Notes: generated by a model from the sequence alone, not told the origin. Shown: positions 36,331 to 48,473, counted from the first letter of the stretch. The stretch is DNA of 64,000 nt from Erythroxylum novogranatense (GCA_029891385.1 CM057228.1:65478523-65542522), one strand, 5' to 3'. Made by a program: numbers and translations.

Positions 36331-37000
36331 ATCTTGTTTATTAGGAAAAATGACTAAAGGGCCTTTTACTGGACACAATCAGAGGGCTAATGATTTATTA
36401 ACACTCATACATACTGATTTATGTGGACAATTAAATGCTACTTCTAGAGGAGATTTTCATTACTTCATTACATTTACCGACGACCTCAATAGATATGGTT
36501 ATGTTTATTTGATGAAACATAAATTTGAATCATTTGAAAAGTTCAAAGATTTCAAAATGAAGTACAAAACCAAATTGTCAAGATAATAAAAGCCCTTCAA
36601 TTAAATCGAGGTGGTGAATATTTAAGCCGAGAGTTTGATGACCATCTCAAAGAGTGAGGAATAGTTTCACAACTCAGTCCACTTGGAACATCACAATTGA
36701 ATGGCGTGTCTGAAAGGAGGAATCTAACATTATTAGATATGGTTCCATCTATGATGAGCTATGCGAATCTTCTATTATCCTTTTGGGGATATACTCTTAA
36801 AAAAGTTCCGTTTACATTAAATAAAAGCCCATTAAAGGAAAAAAAAAGATACCATATGAAACATGGATAGGAAAGGTTCCTACTTTTTCTTTTCTAAAGA
36901 TTTAGGTATGTGAAAAAGGTTAACACTTGAAAAACTAGGACCCAAATCTGATAAATGCTTCTTTGTGGGGTATCCTAAGGAAATTAAAGGATACTACTTT
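36331..37000 (+). pseudogene. Copia integrase core
   Basis: The first catalytic Asp is present (LIHTDLCGQL), as is the Glu in GVSERRN. The middle Asp of the DRGGEY motif is Asn (LNRGGEYL, about 36600). Stops occur at several points. The frame is cut at 36996-37000 (ACTTT), the target of the Tekay insertion, and resumes at 47633 with YNPTENKVF..RNG.FL.REFLS. Confidence 0.82.
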
Positions 37001-39695
37001 TGTAATACCCGGTATCTAGTTTACCCGGTACACCAAAATAAATCGATATTTTAGACTGATGTCCTTAAAAACAGGACAGTGAATAATAACTTTTGGTTAC
37101 ATCAAATTAATGATGTATGATATTTTTCGGTGGTCACAGGAAATTGTTCAGGCAGATGTTTTAAAAATCAGTACAAGAATGACATTTTTGTAAATATTGG
37201 ACAAGGAGGTTTATATAAGAAGCTAAGTTGGAGAATAAGACAAAACTTGTCTTCTTCTTCTCCCTCTCTCACGACAACCTCCATGGAAGCTCCCTCCAAG
37301 CTTTTTCAACCCTTGTAACAAGATTTGGAAGGTGAATCAAGTCATTTCATCAACATAAAAAGGTAAGCCTCCATTCCAATGCTTAGTTCTACCCATTAAA
37401 GCTTAGTTTTTCTCTTCTTTTGTGAAACCCACTTGATGGAAGATGATGGGTTTGATGATTTGGATGATGGAATCTTGTTCCTTGATGTCTAATGAAACTT
37501 ATTCTTGAAGGAATTTCGTTTTTATGGTGATTTGGGGAGTTAAACCAAAACCTAGGGTTTTGAAGGTTGAGCTGTCATGGAGACAGATTCATGACTCTCC
37601 TTGTCTATTTTTGTTGAGCTGCTTAACGTGTGAATCTAGAGAAACTCAAAACATAGAAGTTGTAGATCCAGATGTCTAATATCTCCATAAACTTTTCCAG
37701 GATTTTATGGTGAGCCGAATGAGAGTAATAGGCCCCGAATTGACACTGGTTCTGAATACCAGCGGGATTGAAACGAGAACTGAAAGTTAATTGTTTGAAG
37801 ACCATAAAGTTAGAATTGGATGATGAGTTCTTCTTACGAAATGCTCAGAAATGTGTCATATAAGTTCTGTATAAAGGAAATGTTAATTTGATAAGTATTC
37901 TGTTAGATATGGCTGAAAAAGGGAAGGATGTTGCTAATGTTAGTGACACAGAAAAGAACAGAAACAGAACAAGTGTGTAAAAATCACAATAAATCCAATT
38001 TACATAATTTTTCAGTCATCTTTGTATATGTGATACCCATATGAGTCTATTGAAAATGAAGCTTTGAATTGCCTTAACTGATTGAGAAATGAATAAGTTA
38101 TAAACTCTTGATTCGGGAAGGGTCCAGCTCATGACTGAATGTTAAAGCTGATTGTAAATGGGAGATTTGGATTCCCTTAATGACCGAATTAGAGCATGGT
38201 TATAAAAAAAGAAATGTGAATTTATGTGTTAAATAGAGGTCTGGAAAGTTTGAAAAACATTGGACCTATGTGTAAAGAGTTATGCCATCATGAATGAGAC
38301 CTATGCTGATGGATTAAGAACAAAATAGAATTGTAATGATAATTGTTAAGAAATGAAGCTTATGTGAGAATGACTAATAAGGGTATATGTATTTTCATGT
38401 ATGTTACCCAATAGTTGGTGAAAGAGGACAAGGAATAGAACTAGAAGTTGTACCCAATACCTATCAAGTTCAAGAAAATTAGAAAAGAGATCAGAACCAT
38501 TCATGATAGTTGAGGTGAGTATAATCATACTACTATACTTGTGTAGTAATCATATTCTTTTATCTTGCGGCTTGTTGAATTGTTCTCGAACCTATATGAT
38601 TGTTTGACATATGACTCCATGTAGTTGAGTCTAGCATGTTGCATACCAGATTGACCAGCTGATTTCAGATTCTTTGCATCTTCTGGTTCCATTATTGTGT
38701 TGAACCTATAGATTGTGATTCATTAATTGTGTTGAGCCTATTGATTGCAATCCTTTAATGAATCACATTTTCTTGTTAGCCATTATTGATGAGTTCACAG
38801 AATACCCAACTGACAGGGTAAATGATCAGACTATGTGCACATAGATAACCCGCCGGTGATGGGTTAGATCCGGGTCCTACCTGGAGAGGGCAGGCCTCCA
38901 GGGGCAAGGTTAGGCCAACCTTGTCTAGAATCAGAAAAGGGGAGATATGCCGTACTAGCATGCCTCTGTCTCTTCCTAAGAAATTCAGAATTTAGAAAGA
39001 ATCAGAACTCAGAAATGAAAAAGCTCAGAATTAGGAATCCTAGAGAAACCGGAATTTAGAAAGAACCCAGAAAAGAAAAGAACCTAGAACCCAGATTCAT
39101 ATTTTATTTGAACAATTCATATTGAGCTTTATCATTGATACTCATGTGATTGCCGCATTTGATATTACTACCTGTTCATTATATTGATCATGTATTGATG
39201 CTCAGAATGCCTCAGACCATTCTTGTGAAGCTAGCCTTGTGTTACCTAGCCTCACAAGCATGGTAGTATGTTTATATCTCACTGAGTCGCGTTGTAGACT
39301 CACACCTTACTATCATCATTTCAGGAGATTAGCAGATCGGACAAGAGAGAAAATCCAGGCCTTTTGAGATTTGCTTGGATAAGCAGACGAGTAATGTTTT
39401 TGGTATGATGTAAATTTTTGTTACTTCTAGTTGCTCCATGGATTTTCATAATCATATGTATATAAAACATGTATGGATATGTTATGTTATTGAGAACGAT
39501 GTTGGTTGATGATAAGTAGATGTTGTATGTGAGAATTGCACTCATTAACAAGTACAAGGATTTATTAGATAAATGAATGGGTCATGCCGAATTTTTAGTA
39601 AAATATAGAAAAGTTAGGCTTACTACGGGCTTTGGGGGCTTTAGGCCTACCCATTCCCTAGTGCCAACACGGTCCAAAAAAGGCGGGTCGTGTCA
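37001..39695 (+). repeat. Tekay 5' LTR
   Basis: TGTAATACCC...GTGTCA. TATA box TTATATAAG at 37211, leader with ACGACAACCTCC, and donor AAAAG/GTAAGC at 37363. The 62-codon open frame at 37130-37318 also occurs in the 3' LTR and lies in promoter and leader sequence, so I do not call it a gene. Confidence 0.95.
37211..37219 (+). promoter_or_regulatory. Tekay 5' LTR TATA box
   Basis: TTATATAAG, 210 bp into the LTR. The start of transcription would lie about 30 bp further on, which would leave a 2.4-kb R-U5 region. Confidence 0.6.
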
Positions 39696-39697
39696 GG

Positions 39698-39710
39698 TGG
39701 TATCAGAGCC
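39698..39710 (+). other. Tekay primer-binding site
   Basis: TGGTATCAGAGCC, two bases after the LTR end, complementary to the 3' end of initiator tRNA-Met. Confidence 0.92.
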
Positions 39711-39897
39711 AGGTTGTATATGAGTAAGGAATCTTGTGATCTAGATGATGTACAAGAAGTATTAAAGAAAGGTTATGACATGAAAAATGCATATGATATT
39801 TTTGCCTAAGCATGACACCATGGAGCATAGGATCTGCATCATGTCAATAGCATGTTATTTTTGTGTCTAAATGATTTTTATTTTCTCCATACTAGAG

Positions 39898-41392
39898 ATG
39901 CCTCCTAGAAGAAGAACACCTCCTCAATGAGGACGAGGTCGAAGTCGTCCTAGAAAGGGGGAAATCCCGACTGTTGTACCTGATGTCGAATCGGCACAGC
40001 AAGAAGAACAAGAAGAAAGGTCTCCACCCAGAGTTAGGAGGAGATCAGAGATACGAACTGAACTTGAGCTCCCAGCTGCTCAAGGGGAAGATGTTAGAAC
40101 CTTACAACAAAGAATTGAAGCTTTAGAAGCAGAGAACCGAGCCTTAAAAGAAAGGCAGGAGGTTCTAGAATTGAGAGAAGAAGTAAGAATACTTAGAGAA
40201 AGAGAAAGAGAAAGAACTCGGGGTGTACCTGAAGTTACTACTGCATCACCACAGCCAGTGCAAATGCCTAGAGGATTACCTAGGCGAGCTTTAGATGATG
40301 AAGGGGTGAGTATCAATGATTTCTTAAAATTACAAACCCCTGAGTTTGGCAGTGAGAGACATGAGGATCCCCAAGAGTTTATGAGTCATACTGAGAAAAT
40401 GGTTCGAAGATTGACTTGCTCGGATGCATGGATCATAGAATTAGTGGGGGTTAAATTAACAAAGAATGCTTGGGAATGGTTCCAGAGGAATATTGAAGAT
40501 CAATTATATGGTGGGAATCCTCCGACCTGGGAATTCTTTAAACAAGCATTAATCGATGAGTTCATTTCTCCATATGAAAGACAGAATCGAGCCCTACAAT
40601 TTGAAAGGCTCAGACAAAACTTTGGTGTGAGTGTGGATGATTATGCAAGTGAATTTCTACGCTTATGCAAATTTGCTACAACCATTGTACCTACTGAAGC
40701 TGCAAAAATGGAAAGATACAAGTTAGGACTCGTACCTTCCTTATATAGTGCTATTGCAGCTATTGACTTCCCCAATTTTTCAAGGTTGATTGATAAGACT
40801 CGGCAATTAGAAGCAAAGTTTAAGGAGGGGAGAGCAGAAAGAGAATGGAGAAGAAAAGGAAAAGGCCAGAGCAGTAGAGGCCGTAGAGAAAGAGATCGCT
40901 CTCAGATGAGACAAACAGAATAAACAATACAATCTATTCCGCAAGAACCACAGAGAGGGGGTCAAGGCAGGGTCAGAAATCCAGAACCAGTCTTTTCAAC
41001 ACCTAGTGGTACGCAGAACCCAGCTAAATCTAGATCACAGCAAACTCCAGCACAGTCACAGGTTAGAACTGCTTGTAATGTCTGTGGAAAGAATCATCCA
41101 GGACCTTGTAGACTCGGGTTTAGAGGTTGTTATAGGTGCGGATAACAAGGGCATTTCATGAAAGACTGCCCAATGCCAGAAAACCAAGCAGCTCCACCCC
41201 CAGCTTCACAGAATACTATGCAGATAGAAAGATCTATTAATAGAGGCCCAGCTGGTAGAGGTAGACCTCAGGGCCAAGCTCTCACTCAGAATATGGGGCA
41301 AATGTCAGCACCAGCCCCAGCAAATAGAGGTCAGGGGAGAGTGTTTGCTGTGAATCCCCAAGAAGCACAGGCCTCTAATACAACTGTAACAG
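39898..41392 (+). pseudogene. Tekay gag
   Basis: The ATG at 39898 lies two bases after a 3' splice-site-like TACTAG. The N terminus is Arg-rich (MPPRRRTPPQ), with TGA at 39928-39930 in an Arg-rich run. Next comes a short coiled coil (about 40090-40220: LQQRIEALEAENRALKERQ) and the retrotransposon gag domain (40290-40800: DFLKLQTPEFGS, AWEWFQRN, FERLRQNFGVSVDDYASEF). TAA follows at 40921-40923. The zinc knuckle region (CNVCGKNHPGPC and CYRCG..GHFMKDC) lies at 41070-41170, with TAA at 41143-41145 inside it. The frame joins the protease through the intron at 41393-41508. Confidence 0.88.
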
Positions 41393-41508
41393 GTAAGCCT
41401 ATGCAAACCTGTTGATATTTAGTTAAATTGTTATTATGAATAGAATGTCTATGCTCTGTTATGATAAAGGATATGATTGTTCTTTCTTTATGATGAATGT
41501 TGGTATAG
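41393..41508 (+). other. Predicted 116-bp intron between gag and protease of the Tekay element
   Basis: The donor is ACAG/GTAAGCC and the acceptor GGTATAG/GCATAG. Removal joins ACA-G to GC-ATA in frame: the gag frame leads straight into IVLIQNENAKVLFDSG, the protease. Unspliced, the frame ends in TGA at 41413-41415. The exact fit of both frames, a consensus donor and a T-rich inside support a spliceosomal intron rather than a chance gap. A frame-disrupting insertion is the alternative. Confidence 0.65.
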
Positions 41509-41870
41509 GCATAGTCCTTATCCAGAATGAGAATGCTAAAGTGCTTTTTGACTCGGGTGCCACTCATTCATTCATAGCGCCAAATTTTGCCAGAAAGCTA
41601 GATACAGAGAGAGAATTAATGAAAGACCCTTTGATTATAGTTACACCCTTAGGGAAGCTGTTGAAGTGAAATATGTACCCTTCATGTGTAGTGGAAATAG
41701 AAGGCGAAAATTTATGGCAAATTTGATTGAGTTGGCAGTATTAGAATTTGATGTTATCTTGGGTATGGATTGGTTATCAAATCATCATCTTTGCAATAGA
41801 TTGTTATGCTAAAAGAATTATACTTAGGCCTGATCCGAAGCAGAAGTGTTATATCGGGGTGATCGAATTG
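41509..41870 (+). pseudogene. Tekay aspartic protease
   Basis: The active site VLFDSGATHSFIA (41538-41577) is intact, followed by NFARKLD. After TPLGK (about 41650) several one-base changes move the frame; LIELAVLEFDVILGMDWLS is visible in another frame (about 41717-41779), then [20 protein letters not shown] (about 41800-41860). Confidence 0.82.
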
Positions 41871-42946
41871 GGTTTCCTGTTAACAGAATATCAGTTATGC
41901 AAGCCCAAAGACTTCTAAGAAAGGGATGTCAGGGGTACATTGCTCATGTAAGGGATACCAGAAGTGAGATCAATGAGTTCTGCAGATCCTATAGTAAGGA
42001 ATTTTCGGATGTGTTTCCAGAAGATTTACCTGGATTACCACCAGAAAGAGAAATCGAGTTTACTATAGAACTCCTTCCTGGTACAAACCCTATCTCAATT
42101 ACTCCATACAGAATGGCACCTATAGAACTAAGAGAGTTGAAGGTGCAATTGCAGGATTTGCTTGATAAGGGGTTTATTAAACCCAGTAGTTCACCGTGGG
42201 GTGCACCAGTGTTATTTGTGAAGAAGAAAGATGGATCCCTACGGCTATGTATAGATTATAGGCAGTTGAATAAAGTGACTATTAAGAATAATTACCCTCT
42301 TCCGCGGATTGATGATTTGTTTGATCAGTTACAGGGAGCAAGTCATTTCTCTAAGCTTGATCTCAGATCTGGGTATCATTAGTTGAGGATACGAAAGGAG
42401 GACGTGCCGAAAACTGCCTTTAGAACCAGATACAGGCACTATGAGTTCCTGGTGCTTCCTTTTGATTTAACAAATGCACCAGCGGCCTTTATGGATTTGA
42501 TGAATAGAGTCTTCAGGCCGTATTTGGATAAATTCATTGTGGTCTTCATTGATGACATACTGGTATATTCCAGGAGCCAAGAAGAGCATGAAAGACACTT
42601 GGCAATAGTGTTGCAAATCCTTAGAGAAAATCAGTTATATGCCAAGTTGGCAAAGTGTGAGTTCTGGCTGGACAGAGTGAGATTCCTGGGTCATATAGTT
42701 AGTAAAGAAGGGATTCAAGTAGATCCTCAGAAGGTGGAAGCAGTATCTAATTGGCCTAGATCTACGAAGGTTACCGAAATACGAAGTTTCTTAGGTATGG
42801 CCGGTTATTATAGACGATTTGTAAAGGATTTTTCCAAGATAGCTGCTCCACTAACGAGGTTAACACGGAAACAAGTAAGATTGTAGTGGGATGATTCCTG
42901 TGAGCAAAGTTTCCAAAAGCTTAAGGAATGTCTCACATCAACTCCG
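41846..42946 (+). pseudogene. Tekay reverse transcriptase
   Basis: [20 protein letters not shown] opens the domain, followed by [27 protein letters not shown], and the active site [11 protein letters not shown] (about 42540). TAG at 42380-42382 after SGYH and TAG at 42884-42886 after KQVRL break it. [12 protein letters not shown] has Asp where Gly is usual. Apart from these stops the domain is unusually well preserved. Confidence 0.92.
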
Positions 42947-43531
42947 GTGTTAGCATTGCCTTCAGGGCAAGGTGATTATGTGATATACTGTGATGCCTCC
43001 AAAGTTGGTTTAGGCTGTGTTTTGATGCAAAATGGAAAGGTAATTTCCTATGCTTCTAGACAGTTAAGAAAACATGAAGTAAACTATCCTACGCATGATC
43101 TAGAAATGGCAGTTGTGATATTTGCACTAAAAATTTGGAGACATTATTTATATGGTGAAAAGAGTGAAATATATACAGATCATAAGAGTCTGCAGTACAT
43201 TCAACAGCAGAAAGAGCTAAATCTGAGACAAAGACGGTGGATTGAGTTACTGAAGGATTATGATTGTCAGATCTTGTATCACCCAAGTAAAGCCAATGTA
43301 ATGGTTGATGCTTTGAGCAGAAAATCGATGGGGAGTTTGTATCATATCCCCATGCAGAAGAAAGAGCTAGTTAAAGATTTAACTGGGTTATTTAATATGG
43401 GATTGCACTTGGAAGTATCTGATTCTCAAGTATTGCTTGCTCAATTCCAAATGAAGCCCAATTTAATTGATGAGATTAAAACTGCCCAAGATAGTGATCC
43501 GGAGCTAACCAAATTGAGAATAGTTGTCTAA
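42947..43531 (+). pseudogene. Tekay RNase H
   Basis: [44 protein letters not shown] and [11 protein letters not shown] hold the four acidic residues of RNase H. The tail region ends at TAA 43529-43531 and then continues in the same frame. Confidence 0.92.
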
Positions 43532-44889
43532 GATGGTAAGGTGACAGAGTTCAATATAGTGGATGGAGTATTAAAGTGTGGTGACAGGTTATGTGTACCT
43601 GACATAAATGAGCTAAGACAAAGGATTATGCATGAGGCACATTATGCACCCTATAGTGTTCACCCTGGGACCACCAAGATGTACCATGATGTTAAAGATA
43701 TATATTGGTGGTCGGGTATGAAGAAAGATGTAGCTCAGTTTGTATCTACCTGTTTAACTTGTCAACAAGTTAAGTTTGAACATTAGAAGCCCACTGGACT
43801 ACTACAAGAGCTACCACTGCTCGAGTGGAAGTGGGAGCGGATTACCATGGATTTTGTGATGGATTGCCAAAGACGCCTAAGGGGCATGATTCTATTTGGG
43901 TTATAGTCGACAGACTCACCAAGTTAGCCCAATTTATAGCTGTTAAGACCACTTATAGTGCAGCTCAGTTAGCTCAGTTATATGTTGACATAATTGTGAA
44001 GTATCATGGAGTGCCAATGTCTATTATTTCTGATCGAGGAACACAGTTCACTTCTAGATTCTGGCAGAAACTACAAGAAGCCTTGGGTACACAACTAAAT
44101 TTTAGTACAACATTCCACCCACAAACTGATGGGCAATCAGAGAGAACTATCCAGAAACTCGAAGACATGTTAAGAATGTGTGTTTTGGACTTTGGTGGAG
44201 ATTGGGAAAGTCATTTGCCTTTAATAGAATTTGCTTACAACAATAGCTACCATTCCACCATTGGAATGGCACCTTACGAGGCATTATATGGTAGAAAGTG
44301 CAGATCTCCACTCTGCTGGACAGAACTGGGAGAAAAACAGTTAGAGGGGCCAGACCTAATTCAAGAAACAACTGCAAAAGTTCCTGTGATACAGGAAAGA
44401 TTAAGAATGGCCTTTAGTAGACAAAAGAGTTATGCAGATTCGAAAAGAAGGGACGTACAGTATGAACCAGGGGATCAAGTTTTCTTAAAAGTCTCTCCTA
44501 TGAAAGGTGTAGTCAGATTTGGAAAGAGAGGAAAGTTGAATCCTAGATACATTGGACCATTCGAGATCCTTGAAAGGGTCGGAAATGTGTCATATCGGTT
44601 GGCTTTGCCTCCTCATCTTAGCTACGTGCATCCAGTTTTCCATATATCAATGCTAAGAAAATATATTACAGATCCTTCTCACATCTTGCAAACCTCAGAA
44701 GTGAATATAGCAAAGAATCATTCTTATGAAGAAACTCCAGTGGCCATCATAGATAGACAGATTAGAAAGTTACGGAATAAAGAGATTCCGATGATTAAAG
44801 TCCAATGGCAGAATCAAAGAATTGAGGAATGTACATGGGAAACAGAAGAATCAATGAGAGCCATATATCCACAGCTGTTTTCCCAATGA
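43532..44889 (+). pseudogene. Tekay integrase with chromodomain
   Basis: The zinc finger HEAHYAPYSVHPG...CLTCQQ (43630-43770) is complete. TAG at 43784-43786 is followed by the core. A one-base deletion near 43862 shifts the frame between MDFVM and the GHDSIWVIVDRL part. Core residues D (TMDFV), D (ISDRGTQFT) and E (GQSERTIQ) are present. From about 44440 come GPFEILERVG and YVHPVFHISMLRKY, and from 44700 a chromodomain (EETPVAIIDRQIRKLRNKEI ... VQWQ....ECTWETEE) that would guide insertion to marked chromatin. The end is TGA 44887-44889; the last 354 codons are open. Confidence 0.93.
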
Positions 44890-44920
44890 GGTAAATTTTC
44901 AAAATTCGTGGACGAATTTT

Positions 44921-44937
44921 TAATAAGGTTGGGAGAA
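44921..44937 (+). other. Tekay polypurine tract
   Basis: AATAAGGTTGGGAGAA precedes the 3' LTR and is preceded by AATTCGTGGACGAATT, a near-perfect palindrome equivalent to the EDEIF motif at the end of other Tekay elements. Confidence 0.7.
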
Positions 44938-47632
44938 TGTAATACCCGGTATCTAGTTTACCCGGTACACCAAAATAAATCGGTATTTTAGACTGATGTC
45001 CTTAAAAACAGGACAGTGAATAATAACTTTTGGTTACATCAAATTAATGATGTATGATATTTTTCGGTGGTCACAGGAAATTGTTCAGGCAGATGTTTTA
45101 AAAATCAGTACAAGAATGACATTTTTGTAAATATTGGACAAGGAGGCTTATATAAGAAGCTAAGTTGGAGAATAAGACAAAACTTGTCTGCTTCTTCTCC
45201 CTCTCTCACGACAACCTCCATGGAAGCTCCCTCCAAGCTTTTTCAACCCTTGTAACAAGATTTGGAAGGTGAATCAAGCCATTTCATCAACATAAAAAGG
45301 TAAGCTTCCATTCCAATGCTTAGTTCTACCCATTAAAGCTTAGTTTTTCTCTTCTTTTGTGAAACCCACTTGATGGAAGGTGATGGGTTTGATGATTTGG
45401 ATGATGGAATCTTGTTCCTTGATGTCTAATGACACTTATTCTTGAAGGAATTTCGTTTTTATGGTGATTTGGGGAGTTAAACCAAAACCTAGGGTTTTGA
45501 AGGTTGAGCTGTCATGGAGACAGATTCGTGACTCTACTTGTCTATTTGTTTTGAGCTGCTTAACGTTTGAATCTGGAGAAACTCAAAACATAGAAGTTGT
45601 AGATCCAGATGTCTAATATCTCCATAAACTTTTCCAGGATTTTAGGGTGAGCCGAATGAGAGTAATAGGCCCCGAATTGACACTGGTTCTGAATACCAGC
45701 TGGATTGAAACGAGAACTGAAAGTTAATTATTTGAAGACCATAAAGTTAGAATTGGATGATGAGTTCTTCTTACGAAATGCTCAGAAATGTGTCATCTAA
45801 GTGCTGTATAAAGGAAATGTTAATTTGATAAGTATTCTGTTAGATATGGCTGAAAAAGGGAAGGATGTTGCTAATGTTAGTGACACAGAAAAGAACAGAA
45901 ACAGAACAAGTGTGTAAAAATCACAATAAATCCAATTTACATAATTTTTGAGTCATCTTTGGATATGTGATACCCATATGAGTCTATTGAAAATGAAGCT
46001 TTGAATTGCCTTAACTGATTGAGAAATGAATAAGTTATAAACTCTTGATTCGGGAAGGGTCCAGCTAATGACTGAATGTTAAAGCTGATTGTAAATGGGA
46101 GATTTGGATTCCCTTAATGACCGAATTAGAGCATGGTTATAAAAGAAGAAATGTGAATTTATGTGTTAAATAAAGGTATGGAAAGTTTGAAAAACATTGG
46201 ACCTATGTGTAAAGAGTTATGCCATCATGAATGAGACCTATGCTGATGGATTAAGAACAAAATAGAATTGTAATGATAATTGTTAAGAAATGAAGCTTAT
46301 GTGAGAATGACTAATAAGGGTATATGTATTTTCATGTATGTTACCCAATAGCTGGTGAAAGAGGACAAGGAATAGAACTAGAAGTTGTACCCAATACCTA
46401 TCAAGTTCAAGAAAATTAGAAAAGAGATCAGAACCATTGCGATAGTTGAGGTGAGTATAATCATACTACTATACTTGTGTAGTAATCATATTCTTTTATC
46501 TTGCGGCTTGTTGAATTATTCTCGAACCTATATGATTGTTTGACATATGACTCCATGTAGTTGAGTCTAGCATGTTGCATACCAGATTGACCAGTTGATT
46601 TCAGATTCTTTACATCTTCTGGTTCCCTTATTGTGTTGAACCTATAGATTGCGATTCATTAATTGTGTTGAGTCTATTGATTGCAATCCTTTAATGAATC
46701 ACATTTTCTTGTTAGCCATTATTGATGAGTTCACAGAATACCCAACTGATAGGGTAAATGATCAGACTATGTGCACATAGATAACCTGTCGGTGATGGGT
46801 TAGATCCGGGTCCTACCTGGAGAGGGCAGGCCTCCAGGGGCAAGGTTAGGCCAACCTTGTCTAGAATCAGAAAAGGGGAGATATGCCGTACTAGCATGCC
46901 TCTGTCTCTTCCTAAGAAATTCAGAATTTATAAAGAATTAGAACTCATAAATGAAAAGGCTCAGAATTAGGAATCCTAGAGAAACCGGAATTTAGAAAGA
47001 ACCCAGAAAAGAAAAGAACCTAGAACCCAGATTCATATTTTATTTGAACAATTCATATTGAACTTTATCATTGATACTCATGTGATTGCCGCATTTGATA
47101 TTACTACCTGTTCATTATATTGATCATGTATTGATGCTCAGAATGCCTCAGACCATTCTTGTGAAGCTAGCCTTGTGTTACCTAGCCTCACAAGCATGGT
47201 AGTATGTTTATATCTCACTGAGTCGCGTTGTAGACTCACACCTCACTATCATCATTTCAGGAGATTAGCAGATCGGACAAGAGAGAAAATCCAGGCCTTT
47301 TGAGATTTGCTTGGATAAGCAGACGAGTAATGTTTTTTGGCATAATGTAAAATTTTGTTACTTCTAGTTGCTCCATGGATTATCATAATCATATGTATAT
47401 AAAACATGTATGGATATGTTATGTTATTGAGAACGATGTTGGTTGATGATAAGTAGATGTTGTATGTGAGAATTGCACTCATTAACAAGTACAAGGATTT
47501 ATTAGATAAATGAATGGGTCATGCCGAATTTTTAGTAAAATATAGAAAAGTTAGGCTTACTACGGGCTTTGGGGGCTTTAGGCCTACCCATTCCCTAGTG
47601 CCAACACGGTCCAAAAAAGGCGGGTCGTGTCA
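44938..47632 (+). repeat. Tekay 3' LTR
   Basis: Same length (2695 bp) and ends as the 5' LTR. Differences are mostly single-base substitutions with two compensating one-base indels near 46438 and 47335. Confidence 0.96.
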
Positions 47633-48468
47633 ACTTTTTACAATCCCACCGAAAACAAAGTGTTTATTGCTCGAAATGGTATCTTTTTAAAGAGAGAATT
47701 TCTTTCTAAATGAACTAGTGGGAGTGAAGTACATCTTGAAGAAATTCCAGTCACAGAAAAATGCTCCAACACAAGATGAACCTCGTTTTGATCCACAAAA
47801 TGTTGTAGAAACTACACCTATGACCTCAACACCATGTAGGTTTGAAAGGTTCCATCACGAACCCATAAGATATGATTTCATGGTGATTGAACATCATCAT
47901 CTATCATTGATAGAGGATGGTGAACCTACATCCTACACAGAAGCAATGATGGGCCCTGACTCTAATACATGGCTTTAGGCCATGGAATGCAAAATGGAAT
48001 TCATGTACTAAACTCAAATATAGGTTTTGGTTGACCAATTTCAATGAAAGCCTTAGGCAAAGTAGCCTACATCTTAGGTATTAGAATCTATAGAGATAGA
48101 TCGAGATGGGAGACTAAGTCAAAGCATTTATATTGATAAGGTTTTGCAAAGATTCAATATGTAAGAATCTAATAAAGGCTTCTTACCTATGTCACATGGC
48201 ATAATTTTGAGTAAGGCTCAGTACCCTTCGACACCAGATAAGGGAAACCGCTTGAGTAGGATCCCATATGCATATGTTATATGATATATCATATATATCA
48301 TATTGTGTACTTATGCAAATGTTCCATATATTTTGAGCATGACAAGTAGATACCAGTCAGATCCAGGTGAAAGTCACTAGATAGCTGTTAAGAACATGCT
48401 TAAGTACTTGAGAAGAAATAAGGATATGTTATTGATCTATAGAGGTTAGGAAAAGCTCATTGTAAATG
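47633..48468 (+). pseudogene. Copia integrase C-terminus and RT remnants, RT core deleted
   Basis: After the target duplication ACTTT the Copia frame resumes (NPTENKVFIARNGIFLKREF, then a Ser/Glu linker and HHLSLIEDGEPTSYTEAMMG). At about 48040-48065 the text jumps from VLVDQ, the start of the RT fingers, to YILGIRIYRDR-like sequence, the RT connection, so the catalytic YVDD region is gone. It continues with SRIPYAYVI, SMTSRYQSDPGE and LKYLRRNKDMLLIYRG to 48473. Confidence 0.82.
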
Positions 48469-48473
48469 GTTAC

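Larger units (their letters stand above)
37001..47632 (+). mobile_element. Complete Tekay chromovirus (Ty3/gypsy), 10.6 kb, target duplication ACTTT
   Basis: Two LTRs of exactly 2695 bp (37001-39695 and 44938-47632) are flanked by ACTTT (36996-37000 and 47633-47637). Primer site TGGTATCAGAGCC is at 39698-39710, and the polypurine tract ends at 44937. Internal order is gag, protease, RT, RNase H, integrase, chromodomain, as in the Tekay clade. I count about 47 LTR differences by eye (about 1.7%), so insertion was recent. Even so the coding part has seven in-frame stops and several frameshifts. Confidence 0.96.

Noticed and set aside
37130..37318. 62-aa ORF present in both Tekay LTRs (also 45067-45255)
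   Set aside because: It overlaps the TATA box and leader, its duplication follows from LTR identity, and it has no recognisable domain.
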